The position numbers and the translations under genes were made by a program. A model generated the notes under the pieces. That model was not told the origin of the DNA and did no database searches. It worked only from the letters and a program-made list of their open reading frames with translations. Source: Clostridia bacterium (GTDB lineage Bacteria > Bacillota > Clostridia > Christensenellales > Pumilibacteraceae). Taken from it: a stretch of 49,615 bases of DNA. Below, piece after piece: positions 1 through 7,778 of the stretch. Each line of letters starts with the position of its first letter. Position 1 is the stretch's first letter. The stretch spans positions 1 to 49,615 of the forward strand of contig JAFXKH010000027.1 in the NCBI GenBank assembly GCA_017531795.1, in the 5' to 3' direction.

Positions 1-129
1 GGTTGGTCGGCGTGCGCTCGTTCATTTGAGGACGGCGCGCAAATTGCCCGTACTCTTTTACCGCGTATTGACTGCATAATAACTATGGGCGCGGGAGATA
101 ACGAAAAAATCTTGCCATTTTTGTTATAG
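1..129 (+). CDS. murC: C-terminal end of a Mur ligase, probably UDP-N-acetylmuramate--L-alanine ligase (partial)
   Basis: An open frame enters from the left edge and stops with TAG at 127-129, giving the last 42 residues of a protein. The end carries the segment CIITMGAGDN followed by a short hydrophobic tail, which matches the usual C-terminus of MurC (an 'LTMGAGDI' strand and turn before the last helix). MurC adds L-alanine to UDP-MurNAc in the cytoplasm during peptidoglycan synthesis. Only the tail is visible, so another Mur ligase cannot be excluded. The next gene starts about 60 nt later behind its own promoter. Confidence 0.5.
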   Translation, partial: GWSACARSFEDGAQIARTLLPRIDCIITMGAGDNEKILPFLL

Positions 130-143
130 CGACTGAAATCTTC

Positions 144-172
144 TTGCTTTTATATAAATATTTTTATATAAT
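144..172 (+). promoter_or_regulatory. Sigma-A promoter of mgsA
   Basis: TTGCTT (144-149), a 17-nt spacer and TATAAT (167-172). Transcription should start near 179, leaving a leader of about 11 nt that is almost entirely the ribosome-binding site AGAGGTG before the ATG at 190. Confidence 0.7.
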
Positions 173-189
173 AACGATAGAGGTGAAGT

Positions 190-564
190 ATGAAAAAAAT
201 AGCGTTAATTGCTCACGACAATAAAAAGCAAGAAATTATTCAATGGGCGAAAGAAAATATATCAATACTCTCAAAGCACGAACTTTGCGGAACGGGCACG
301 ACGGCGAAACTCGTTTCGGAAGCGACGGGTATGACGGTAAAGCGTTATCTCTCCGGTCCGCTTGGCGGTGATCAGCAAATCGGCGCAAAAATAGCCGAAG
401 GCGAAATAGATGTAGTCGTTTTCTTTTGGGATCCTTTGCAGGCGCAACCGCACGATCCTGACGTAAAGGCATTGCTTCGTATAGCAGTAGTTTACGATAT
501 TCCAATCGCGACGAACGAAATGACGGCGAACTATATCGTACATTCGCCCCTTCTTGACGAATAG
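190..564 (+). CDS. mgsA: Methylglyoxal synthase
   Basis: Converts dihydroxyacetone phosphate to methylglyoxal and phosphate, a bypass of lower glycolysis used when sugar phosphates accumulate or phosphate is short. The 124-residue protein is slightly shorter than Bacillus MgsA (about 137) and cytosolic. The family residues are visible: GTGTT at 34-38 (phosphate binding), GGDQQ with the catalytic Asp61, WDPL with Asp81, and PHDPDVK with His88, Asp89 and Asp91, corresponding to E. coli Asp71, Asp91, His98 and Asp101. The start has a good SD (GAGGTG) and the protein begins directly with the first beta strand (KKIALIAHD). It has its own promoter and terminator, so it is monocistronic. Confidence 0.95.
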   Translation: MKKIALIAHDNKKQEIIQWAKENISILSKHELCGTGTTAKLVSEATGMTVKRYLSGPLGGDQQIGAKIAEGEIDVVVFFWDPLQAQPHDPDVKALLRIAVVYDIPIATNEMTANYIVHSPLLDE

Positions 565-618
565 GATAAGATAAAGATACATAAATTTTGGGTTGATTTT
601 GCGACACTTATAAGATTG

Positions 619-658
619 AAAGAGAGAGCGTATCGGTATTGATAAACTCTCTTTTTTG
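619..658 (+). terminator. Rho-independent terminator after mgsA
   Basis: AAAGAGAG (619-626) pairs with CTCTCTTT (647-654) across a 20-nt loop, followed by an uninterrupted T run. The loop itself holds a small ATC/GAT pairing. It ends the mgsA transcript; the rest of 565-735 shows no gene. Confidence 0.65.
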
Positions 659-735
659 GTGAAACGCCAGCAAATCCTTTGCGGAATTTAATTGAACTAA
701 TAACGTTGTTTTTTATGAAAAAGGGTGAAAAAGAG

Positions 736-764
736 TTGACAAAACTGCCCTTATAATGTATAAT
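736..764 (+). promoter_or_regulatory. Consensus sigma-A promoter of rplU-rpmA
   Basis: TTGACA (736-741), 17-nt spacer, TATAAT (759-764). A second TATAAT at 752-757 lies too close to the -35 to serve it. This is a perfect consensus promoter, as expected for ribosomal protein genes; start site predicted near 771. Confidence 0.85.
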
Positions 765-770
765 AACCAA

Positions 771-855
771 GAACCGCTCGAAACGGGTTTTTTAATGTGC
801 TTTTTTGCGCAACCTTGATTATCGGCGGAAACATCAAGTGAAGGAGGTTGCTCAA
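771..855 (+). promoter_or_regulatory. 5' leader of rplU, probable L21 leader element
   Basis: About 85 nt lie between the predicted start site and the rplU ATG. It contains AACC...GGTT (a short stem followed by T residues) and a perfect 6-bp stem CTTGAT (814-819)/ATCAAG (833-838) with a purine-rich 13-nt loop just before the AAGGAGG ribosome site. Low-GC Gram-positive rplU genes commonly carry an autoregulatory L21 leader at this position (Rfam L21_leader). I identify it by position and hairpins, not by a covariance search. A longer reading frame from TTG at 805 would translate through this element and is judged spurious. Confidence 0.5.
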
Positions 856-1152
856 ATGTACGCAGTTATAGTAACGGGTGGCAAGCAGTTCAAAGTCAGC
901 GAAGGAGACGTTATCGAGGTAGAAAAGCTCGAAGGCGAAGCAGGCGCAAAGGTGGAATTCCCCGCGCTCATGGTAGTTGACGGAGACAACGTTGCAGTAG
1001 GCGCAGACGTTCAGAACACCGTAAGCGGTGAAATCTTAAAGCAGGGTAAGACGAAGAAAGTAGTAGTTTTCAAGTACAAGCCCAAGAAGAACGAGCGCAA
1101 GAAGAACGGTCATAGACAGGCATTCACGAAAGTGAAGATCACGAAAATTTAA
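856..1152 (+). CDS. rplU: 50S ribosomal protein L21
   Basis: 98-residue large-subunit protein that binds 23S rRNA. The N-terminus MYAVIVTGGKQFKVSEGD and the C-terminal KVVVFKYKPKKNERKKNGHRQ region are typical of L21, including the basic KxxKKxxGHRQ tail. The ATG at 856 is chosen because AAGGAGG sits 8 nt upstream and because L21 proteins start at MYA(V/I)I; the upstream TTG would add 17 leader-encoded residues. Cotranscribed with rpmA (20-nt gap). The small cysteine protease gene prp (ysxB), normally between rplU and rpmA in Bacillota, is absent. Confidence 0.95.
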   Translation: MYAVIVTGGKQFKVSEGDVIEVEKLEGEAGAKVEFPALMVVDGDNVAVGADVQNTVSGEILKQGKTKKVVVFKYKPKKNERKKNGHRQAFTKVKITKI

Positions 1153-1172
1153 TTTTATAGGAGATCACAATA

Positions 1173-1460
1173 ATGAATATATTTGCATTTAAACCGCTTG
1201 TCCTTATGGCTCATAAGAAAGGTGGCGGTTCAACTAAAAACGGCAGAGACAGTAACGCCCAGCGTCTTGGCGTAAAGAGATACGCAGGACAGAACGTTAA
1301 AGCGGGTAATATTCTCGTTCGTCAGCGTGGCACGAAGTTCCACCCCGGCGTAAACGTGGGTATCGGTAGCGACGACACTCTCTACGCAACCGTAGACGGA
1401 GTAGTTAAGTTCGAAAGATACGACAAGACTCGCAAGCAGGTTTCGGTTTACGAAGCATAA
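1173..1460 (+). CDS. rpmA: 50S ribosomal protein L27 with an unusual N-terminal extension
   Basis: L27 reaches toward the peptidyl-transferase centre with its N-terminus. The mature sequence [21 protein letters not shown] is canonical. The frame starts 11 codons earlier than the MAHKKGG start found in most bacteria: the ATG at 1173 has a clear SD (TAGGAG, spacing about 8), while the ATG at 1206 has none, so the extension [12 protein letters not shown] is probably translated. Many Bacillota make an L27 pre-protein cut by Prp at an LxLQFF/A(S/H)KKG site. Here the extension is hydrophobic but reads [11 protein letters not shown], and no prp gene is next to it. Either a diverged Prp elsewhere removes it, or initiation occurs at 1206. 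Confidence 0.93.
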   Translation: MNIFAFKPLVLMAHKKGGGSTKNGRDSNAQRLGVKRYAGQNVKAGNILVRQRGTKFHPGVNVGIGSDDTLYATVDGVVKFERYDKTRKQVSVYEA

Positions 1461-1473
1461 TTGAAAACGATAT

Positions 1474-1505
1474 AATACCGTAGCATCGCGCTACGGTATT
1501 TTTTA
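1474..1505 (+). terminator. Strong Rho-independent terminator after rpmA
   Basis: Perfect 11-bp stem AATACCGTAGC (1474-1484)/GCTACGGTATT (1490-1500), 5-nt loop, then a T run. It isolates the ribosomal operon from recD2. Confidence 0.9.
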
Positions 1506-1523
1506 TTGCGTAGTTAAAAACTC

Positions 1524-1552
1524 TTGCTTAAAAGCACCCGAAGTGATATAAT
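1524..1552 (+). promoter_or_regulatory. Promoter of recD2, placed for a leaderless transcript
   Basis: TTGCTT (1524-1529), 17-nt spacer, TATAAT (1547-1552). The -10 ends only 7 nt before the ATG at 1560, which puts the expected start site on or next to the initiation codon. No SD precedes that ATG. The TTG that would extend the reading frame is the -35 box itself, so that longer frame is not a gene start. Confidence 0.7.
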
Positions 1553-1559
1553 ATTTCCA

Positions 1560-3743
1560 ATGGCGAGTATAAAAGGAACAATCGCCGAAATTCGTTTTCG
1601 TAACGAAGAAAACGGCTATACAATCGCCACGGTAGAAACCGATCTCGAACCTTTTACGGTAGTCGGCGTATTTCCGCCCGTGGGGGAAGGGGGCTTCGTG
1701 TCTTGCGAAGGCTCTTTCGTCACGCACCCGAAATTTGGACGGCAGTTCAAAGCGAGTGAAGTGCGAATAGAACGCCCCGATAGCCTGTACGGCATAATAC
1801 AGTTTCTCGGAAGCGGAATGATTAAGGGTATAGGTCCGAAGCGAGCAAGCGCAATCGTCACTCGTTTTGGGGAAAGTACGCTGGACGTTATCGAAAACAA
1901 CCCCGAAAGATTGACCAAGGTTTCGGGAATAAGCAACCGTATGGCGAAAGAAATTGCCTCGTCCTATATCGAAATAAAGACGGTTGCCGATGCAATGAGT
2001 TTTTTGATGTCCTTTGGCGTAACGAGCGGACTGTCGCAAAAAATCGTGAACGAATACGGCTCGGATACCGTTGCTCTCGTCAGCAGTAACCCTTACCGTC
2101 TTATTGAGGACGTGCGAGGGATAGGCTTTTTAACGGCGGACCGCATGGCGATGAAGTTGGGCATAGATTCACGAAGCGACTTTCGTATACGGGCAGGGTT
2201 GATTTATACGTTGCTTGACAACTCTGAAAAAAACGGTAATACCTTTTTGCCGTATAAACTTCTTACCGAAGAAACGGCAAGACTCCTTTCTCTTGAAGAA
2301 AGCGACGAACTTATAGAAAAGAACGTAAATGAACTTGTTTTCGCTCACAAAATAAAAGAATTTGAATATGAAGGCGAACGCGCCGTAATGAGCGCGCATT
2401 TGTATAACGCAGAATACTCGTCGGCAGTCAAACTCTGTCGTATGTTGGAGGCAACCAACCGCGCGTTACCCGATTGCTCGGATGAAATAGCCGAATTTGA
2501 ACGCATAGAAGGCGTAACCTTTCACTCCGAACAGAAGAACGCCATAGTGAGCGCGCTGGTGAACGGCGTATCCGTCATCACGGGCGGACCAGGAACGGGG
2601 AAAACGACCATCGTTCGTTGTATAATGCGTATTCTTACTACGCACAACCTTTCCGTCAAACTTATGGCGCCGACGGGCAGAGCATCCAAGCGACTTTCCG
2701 AAAGCACGGGCGCAGACGCTTCAACCATACACAGAGCCTTGCTCAGCGATGAAGAAGATTACGCAGGGCTCAACTCCGATGCAATAATAGTGGACGAGTT
2801 CTCTATGGTAGACGTAAGTCTTCTTTCCGAACTGCTGAGCGCGCTCCGAAACGATGCGAGACTCATAATAGTCGGCGACTCCGACCAACTTCCAAGCGTG
2901 GGCGCAGGCAACGCGCTGGCGGATATAATAGCGTGCGGAATAATTCCCGTAGCAAGACTGACGAGGATATACCGACAAGACGAGCGCAGTAAAATAATCG
3001 TAAACGCGCATAAAGTCAACGACGGTGAAATGCCCGATCTGACGGGCGGTAACGACTTTTTCTTTATCCGTTCACAAACCGCTTTGAATACGGCGCAAAC
3101 GACGGTAGATCTTATTACGCGCAGACTATCCAACTACTTAAACGTAGAGCCTGCCAGACTGCAAGTGCTTTGTCCTATGAAAAGCGGTGAAGCAGGTTGT
3201 AATAATCTCAATAAACTTCTACGCGCCTCTTTGCTCGGAAAGCCGGACAAGGAAGTCGTAGTGGGCGAGTACGCCTTCGCTTCGGGCGATAAAGTAATGC
3301 ACGTCGTCAATAATTATAATCTTGAATGGACGAAAAACTATGCGACAGGCAAAGGCGTCTTTAACGGCGATGCAGGTATGGTTCTTGAAGTCAGACCGGA
3401 CAGCGGTGAGATAATCGTGGAGTTTGAGGACGGACGCAGAGTAACCTACGCAGGCGAGGATAAAACTCAACTTATGCCGGCATACGCGATTACCGTTCAT
3501 AAAAGTCAGGGTAGCGAATACGAAGGCGTAGTTATCCCCATAAGCGGTGGACATCCTATGATTATGACGAGAAATCTGCTTTACACCGCAATTACGAGAG
3601 CGAAGAGTTTAGTCGTGCTGGTTGGTACGGAAGAAAGTATAGCGCGTATGGTTCACAATAATTTCATTAAGCAACGCTACTCTATGCTACGGACTTTTAT
3701 AGTAGAAGCGGAAAGAAAACTCTCACTTTTATACGCTGAATAG
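1560..3743 (+). CDS. recD2: ATP-dependent RecD2-type DNA helicase
   Basis: 727-residue superfamily 1B 5'-3' helicase of the RecD2 (YrrC) class, found in organisms where RecD acts outside RecBCD, in repair and fork maintenance. Order seen: N-terminal OB-like segment (IKGTIAEIRFRNEENGYT), a helix-hairpin-helix stretch (ISNRMAKEIASSY region), Walker A GGPGTGKTT near residue 342, Walker B DEFSMVD, motif III GDSDQLPSVGAG, and near the C-terminus AYAITVHKSQGSEYE and LLYTAITRAK, the UvrD_C_2 motifs. Length fits the family (about 720-800). The start at 1560 gives the conserved N-terminus; there is no SD and the transcript appears leaderless. Confidence 0.93.
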   Translation: MASIKGTIAEIRFRNEENGYTIATVETDLEPFTVVGVFPPVGEGGFVSCEGSFVTHPKFGRQFKASEVRIERPDSLYGIIQFLGSGMIKGIGPKRASAIVTRFGESTLDVIENNPERLTKVSGISNRMAKEIASSYIEIKTVADAMSFLMSFGVTSGLSQKIVNEYGSDTVALVSSNPYRLIEDVRGIGFLTADRMAMKLGIDSRSDFRIRAGLIYTLLDNSEKNGNTFLPYKLLTEETARLLSLEESDELIEKNVNELVFAHKIKEFEYEGERAVMSAHLYNAEYSSAVKLCRMLEATNRALPDCSDEIAEFERIEGVTFHSEQKNAIVSALVNGVSVITGGPGTGKTTIVRCIMRILTTHNLSVKLMAPTGRASKRLSESTGADASTIHRALLSDEEDYAGLNSDAIIVDEFSMVDVSLLSELLSALRNDARLIIVGDSDQLPSVGAGNALADIIACGIIPVARLTRIYRQDERSKIIVNAHKVNDGEMPDLTGGNDFFFIRSQTALNTAQTTVDLITRRLSNYLNVEPARLQVLCPMKSGEAGCNNLNKLLRASLLGKPDKEVVVGEYAFASGDKVMHVVNNYNLEWTKNYATGKGVFNGDAGMVLEVRPDSGEIIVEFEDGRRVTYAGEDKTQLMPAYAITVHKSQGSEYEGVVIPISGGHPMIMTRNLLYTAITRAKSLVVLVGTEESIARMVHNNFIKQRYSMLRTFIVEAERKLSLLYAE

Positions 3744-3763
3744 AAAATCATTACTGAAAATAT

Positions 3764-3792
3764 TTGAAATTTGGCGTTATTTATAGTATAAT
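3764..3792 (+). promoter_or_regulatory. Sigma-A promoter of the fhs-glnS-HAD operon
   Basis: TTGAAA (3764-3769), 17-nt spacer, TATAAT (3787-3792); start site predicted at about 3799, exactly where a 12-bp palindrome begins. Confidence 0.75.
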
Positions 3793-3798
3793 AAATAA

Positions 3799-3810
3799 GT
3801 TAGCGCTAAC
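3799..3810. promoter_or_regulatory. Perfect 12-bp palindrome at the fhs start site, candidate LacI-type operator
   Basis: GTTAGCGCTAAC is a perfect palindrome with a central CG step, the form preferred by LacI-family repressors. It covers predicted positions +1 to +12 of the fhs transcript and sits directly before the ribosome site, so a bound protein would block initiation. No LacI-type gene is in the window, so the regulator is unknown. Confidence 0.45.
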
Positions 3811-3827
3811 AAAGGAGAATGAAGCTC

Positions 3828-5468
3828 ATGACCGATATTGAAATAGCAAGAAACGCGCGCCTTCGTCCCATAAGTGAAATTGCTCAAACGCTGGGCGTAC
3901 AAGCGGACGATATGGCGACATACGGCAAATATAAAGCCAAAGTTTCCTCTTACGGCAAAAAGCAGGGCAAAGTCGTACTCGTTACGGCAATCAATCCCAC
4001 GCCTGCCGGAGAAGGTAAAACTACCGTATCAATCGGTCTTGCCGACGGTATGAAAAAACTCGGCAAAAACGTTTGCCTTGCTCTCCGTGAGCCTTCTCTT
4101 GGCCCTGTGTTTGGCATTAAAGGTGGAGCGACGGGTGGCGGTTACGCGCAAGTCCTTCCTATGGAAGACATTAACTTGCATTTTAACGGCGATTTTCACG
4201 CAATCACGACGGCGAATAATCTGCTGTCCTCGGTGATTGACAATCATATCTTTCAAGGCAACGCGCTGAAAATAAAGACGGTTACCTGGCATCGCGCTCT
4301 CGATTTGAACGACCGCTCTCTCCGTAGCGTAAAATGCGGAATAGGTTATAACGAGCGTGAAGATCACTTTGACATAACGGCGGCGAGCGAAGTGATGGCG
4401 GTTTTCTGTCTTGCAAAAGATATTGCCGACTTGAAAAAACGTCTTGGCGATATCGTTATCGGCGTGGACGAAGACGGCAACAACGTAACAGCGCGTATGC
4501 TTAAAGCGGACGAGGCGATGACCATACTTCTCAAAGATGCAATGGATCCCAATCTTGTGCAAACGTTGGAAGGCACTCCCGCTTTCGTGCATGGCGGACC
4601 TTTTGCGAATATCGCGCACGGCTGTAACAGCGTTATCGCTACCAAAACGGCAATGAGTTACGCCGATTACGTAGTGACCGAAGCAGGCTTTGGCGCAGAC
4701 CTCGGAGCAGAAAAATTCCTTGACATAAAGTGTCGTACGGCAGGCATAAATCCCTCTTGCGTAGTCGTAGTTGCAACTCTCCGCGGACTTAAATACGGCG
4801 GTGGCGTACCCAAGCAGGATACTGCGCTTCCCAACTTGGAGGCTCTGAAAAAAGGCGCGCCCAATCTCTTTAAGCACGTGGAAAACGTCACCGAAATTTA
4901 TAAGCTTCCTTGCGTTGTTGCAATCAATAAGTTCATTACTGACACGGACGAAGAAATTGAATATCTTCGCGACGAATGCGCGAAGCGTGGCGCGGAAGTA
5001 TGTCTTGCGGACGTTTGGGCAAACGGTGGTGAAGGCGGTAAAGCGCTCGCGCAAGCCGTAGTAGCGCATATGGACGGCTATAACGGTAAAATGGAATACG
5101 CCTATCCCTTAAACGCAAGCATAAAAGAAAAAATTGAACTTATCGCAAAACGCGTGTACGGCGCGCTTGGCGTGGATTTCACGCAAGAGGCGGAAGAAAA
5201 AATTTCAGTATTCGAGCAAAATCCCGATTGTAACGGATTGCCCGTATGTATGGCGAAAACCCAATACTCTCTGACTGACGATCAAACCAAACTCGGCAGA
5301 CCTACGGACTTCCGCATAACCGTTCGCGACCTTTATTACCGCGCAGGCGCAGGTTTTATCGTTGCGCTGACGGGTAAAATATTACTTATGCCCGGTCTTG
5401 GTAAAACGCCGGCTTCCGAAGGCATGAGCATTAACACCGATACTATGGAAATCAAAGGACTTTTCTAA
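3828..5468 (+). CDS. fhs: Formate--tetrahydrofolate ligase (10-formyl-THF synthetase)
   Basis: Ligates formate to tetrahydrofolate with ATP, feeding one-carbon units to purine, fMet-tRNA and acetogenic pathways. 546 residues, near the usual 555. The nucleotide site NPTPAGEGKTT lies near residues 56-66, and VFGIKGGATGGG follows, both family hallmarks. The frame opens at ATG 3819, but AAAGGAG ends one base before that codon; the ATG at 3828 lies 10 nt beyond the SD and gives the standard MTDIEIA start, so I choose it. First gene of an operon with glnS (ATG immediately after the TAA) and a HAD phosphatase; a palindromic operator overlaps its start site. Confidence 0.95.
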   Translation: MTDIEIARNARLRPISEIAQTLGVQADDMATYGKYKAKVSSYGKKQGKVVLVTAINPTPAGEGKTTVSIGLADGMKKLGKNVCLALREPSLGPVFGIKGGATGGGYAQVLPMEDINLHFNGDFHAITTANNLLSSVIDNHIFQGNALKIKTVTWHRALDLNDRSLRSVKCGIGYNEREDHFDITAASEVMAVFCLAKDIADLKKRLGDIVIGVDEDGNNVTARMLKADEAMTILLKDAMDPNLVQTLEGTPAFVHGGPFANIAHGCNSVIATKTAMSYADYVVTEAGFGADLGAEKFLDIKCRTAGINPSCVVVVATLRGLKYGGGVPKQDTALPNLEALKKGAPNLFKHVENVTEIYKLPCVVAINKFITDTDEEIEYLRDECAKRGAEVCLADVWANGGEGGKALAQAVVAHMDGYNGKMEYAYPLNASIKEKIELIAKRVYGALGVDFTQEAEEKISVFEQNPDCNGLPVCMAKTQYSLTDDQTKLGRPTDFRITVRDLYYRAGAGFIVALTGKILLMPGLGKTPASEGMSINTDTMEIKGLF

Positions 5469-7091
5469 ATGGCAAACTTTATTGAAGACATTATAAACGA
5501 AGATCTTGCAAACGGTAGCGTTAAATCCGTCGTAACCCGTATACCGCCCGAGCCGAATGGATATCTTCATATCGGGCATGCGAAAAGCGTATATATCAAT
5601 TATTATATGACGGCGAAAGCGTACGGCGGAAAATGTAATCTCCGCTTTGACGATACCAACCCTGCGAAAGAAGACGACGAATACGTAAACGCGATTATCC
5701 GTGACGTAAAGTGGTTGGGCTGGGATGGTGAAATCACATACGCGTCCGACTACTTTGAAAAGACGTATGAGTGCGCTGAACTTATTATTAAGAAAGGTCT
5801 TGCCTACGTTGACGACACTCCTGCCGAGCAGATGCGTGAAATGCGCGGAACGCTCACCGAACCGGGAAAGGAAAGCGCGCGCAGAAACCGTAGCGTAGAA
5901 GAAAATCTCCGTCTTTTCAGAGAAATGCGTGAGGGTAAATACGCTGACGGCGAACTCGTTCTCCGCGCAAAAATAGATATGTCGTCGCCAAATATCAATA
6001 TGCGCGATCCCGTAATATACAAAGTTCTGCGCGCTCATCATTATCGTCAGGGCGACAAGTGGTGCATATATCCTTTGTATGACTTTGCTCATCCTATTCA
6101 GGATGCAATCGAAGGCATAACGCATAGCCTTTGCAGTTTGGAATTTGAAAACCATAGACCGCTTTACGAGTGGGTAGTGAATAATCTTACCGAATTTTTC
6201 ACGTCGCTTCCCAAACAGCGTGAGTTCGCTCGATTGAATATCGAACAGACGATAATGAGTAAGCGATACTTAAAACGCCTCGTGGACGAAGGCAAAGTGG
6301 ACGGTTGGGACGATCCTCGTATGCCTACCATTTGCGGACTTCGTCGCAGAGGATATACGCCGACGGCTATACTCTCTTTCGTAGAGGGCGCAGGAGTCAG
6401 CAAAGCAGACAGTGAGTGTTCGCCGTTGCAACTTGAAGCGTGCATAAGAAGCGAACTCAATATGACCGCTCCGAGATGTTCGGCAGTCCTTGATCCCATA
6501 ACTCTCGTAATAACAAACAGAGAAGACGACTGGACGGAAGAATGCGAAACGGAAATCAATCCCAACGACGAGAGCGCAGGCAAGCGTAAAATCACTATCA
6601 GTAAGCGTATCTTTATTGAAAGAGACGACTTTGCGATAGTTCCTCCTCCCAAGTATAAACGTCTTACCGTGGGCGCGTATGTGCGTTTGAAAAACTCGTA
6701 TATCGTAAAATGCACGGGTTATGAAACGGACGATAACGGCAATCCTATCGTATATTGCGAAGCGGTAGACGGCTCTGTCGGCGCGAACGTAGAGGGCGTA
6801 AAAGCCAAAGGCGTTATCCATTGGGTAAACTCAGACGCAAAGGATGCAGAGTTCAGAATATACGACCATTTGCTCCTGCCTTACGACGGTGGTAGCGAAG
6901 ATTTCGCTGACAGAATGAATCCCGATTCGCTTATCGTGAAAAAGGGTAAAGTGGAAAATCTACTTGCCGAAGCGGAAAAGGGAAGCGCTTTCCAGTTCGT
7001 ACGCACGGGTTACTTCGTGCGTGACACGAAATCGGACGGCGTTGTGTATAACCGCATAGTCGGCTTAAAGGACAGTTATAAAGCAAAATGA
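5469..7091 (+). CDS. glnS: Glutaminyl-tRNA synthetase
   Basis: 540-residue class I synthetase charging tRNA-Gln (E. coli enzyme 554). PPEPNGYLHIGHAK holds the HIGH motif at 34-37; the KMSKS-type loop is IMSKR at 262-266; WDDPRMPT and the C-terminal beta-barrel anticodon domain follow, as in GlnRS rather than GluRS (which lacks the PPEPNGYLHIGHAKS form). Many Bacillota lack GlnRS and amidate Glu-tRNA-Gln through GatCAB, so a GlnRS marks this lineage. The ATG directly abuts the fhs stop and uses the SD AAAGGA inside the fhs 3' end; the gene overlaps the next by ATGA. Confidence 0.95.
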   Translation: MANFIEDIINEDLANGSVKSVVTRIPPEPNGYLHIGHAKSVYINYYMTAKAYGGKCNLRFDDTNPAKEDDEYVNAIIRDVKWLGWDGEITYASDYFEKTYECAELIIKKGLAYVDDTPAEQMREMRGTLTEPGKESARRNRSVEENLRLFREMREGKYADGELVLRAKIDMSSPNINMRDPVIYKVLRAHHYRQGDKWCIYPLYDFAHPIQDAIEGITHSLCSLEFENHRPLYEWVVNNLTEFFTSLPKQREFARLNIEQTIMSKRYLKRLVDEGKVDGWDDPRMPTICGLRRRGYTPTAILSFVEGAGVSKADSECSPLQLEACIRSELNMTAPRCSAVLDPITLVITNREDDWTEECETEINPNDESAGKRKITISKRIFIERDDFAIVPPPKYKRLTVGAYVRLKNSYIVKCTGYETDDNGNPIVYCEAVDGSVGANVEGVKAKGVIHWVNSDAKDAEFRIYDHLLLPYDGGSEDFADRMNPDSLIVKKGKVENLLAEAEKGSAFQFVRTGYFVRDTKSDGVVYNRIVGLKDSYKAK

Positions 7092-7717
7092 GATATAAAA
7101 ACGTAATTTTCGATATGGACGGCGTTCTTATCGACAACAGCGAAGGAATAACGTCTACTGCGAAGTACGCCATTGAAAAACTCGGATTGCCCGTGCCCGA
7201 AATGAGTACGCTGAGAAAGTTCATCGGACCTGCGCTCGTGTGGTCGCTTCAAGAGTATTGCGGAGCGACTGAAGAACAAGCCATGCTCGGACTGAAAATA
7301 TACCGTGAAAAATATCTCGTGACGGGCATAAAACAGTTCGTTCTGTACGACGGAGTGTACGACACCGTGAAAGCGTTATTCGAAGCGGGAGTAAGATTAT
7401 CCGTATCGAGTGGTAAGCCGATTGAGTGCGTGAATAATATTCTCGTGCAGTCGGGCATGACGAAATTTTTTGAAGTAACGGCAGGCACCACTTTCCCTGC
7501 GAAAGTATCGCATAAGGACGAACAAATGAAAAAAGCCGTTCTTGACCGCCCTGCGCTTATGGTAGGCGATAGAGTATTCGACCTTGAATGCGCGAAGAAA
7601 GCGAACGTGGACTGCGCTTTTGCGAGATACGGTTTTGGCGATGCAAGCGACTACGCCGAAATTAAGCCAAAATATTTTATAGACAAAGCAACCGACCTAT
7701 TGGCGATAGTTTTATAG
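7088..7717 (+). CDS. HAD-superfamily (subfamily IA) phosphatase, phosphoglycolate-phosphatase-like
   Basis: 209 residues with the four HAD motifs: FDMDGVLID with nucleophile Asp9 and Asp11; the threonine/serine motif SVSSGK; a lysine before the last motif; and MVGDRVFDLECAKKAN. A helical cap between motifs I and II gives the beta-phosphoglucomutase/Gph-like fold. Such proteins hydrolyse small phosphate esters, often phosphoglycolate or sugar phosphates; the substrate cannot be read from the sequence. It starts inside glnS (ATGA overlap), so it is translationally coupled to the fhs-glnS operon. Confidence 0.85.
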   Translation: MRYKNVIFDMDGVLIDNSEGITSTAKYAIEKLGLPVPEMSTLRKFIGPALVWSLQEYCGATEEQAMLGLKIYREKYLVTGIKQFVLYDGVYDTVKALFEAGVRLSVSSGKPIECVNNILVQSGMTKFFEVTAGTTFPAKVSHKDEQMKKAVLDRPALMVGDRVFDLECAKKANVDCAFARYGFGDASDYAEIKPKYFIDKATDLLAIVL

Positions 7718-7778
7718 CCTTCAAATAGCGATAGTGATATCGTAAAATAAATCAGCAATAATAACAACAGAGGATATT

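Noticed and set aside
805..855. N-terminal extension of L21 from TTG 805
   Set aside because: It would translate the leader hairpins; the ATG at 856 has a perfect SD and gives the family N-terminus.
4029..5069. 346-codon open frame antisense to fhs
   Set aside because: fhs is unambiguous; the antisense frame has no domain, odd composition (Arg/Val/Phe-rich) and no SD. Codon bias of the real genes leaves long open antisense frames throughout the window.
5382..6155. 257-codon antisense frame over fhs/glnS
   Set aside because: Shadow of two conserved genes on the plus strand, with no recognisable motif.
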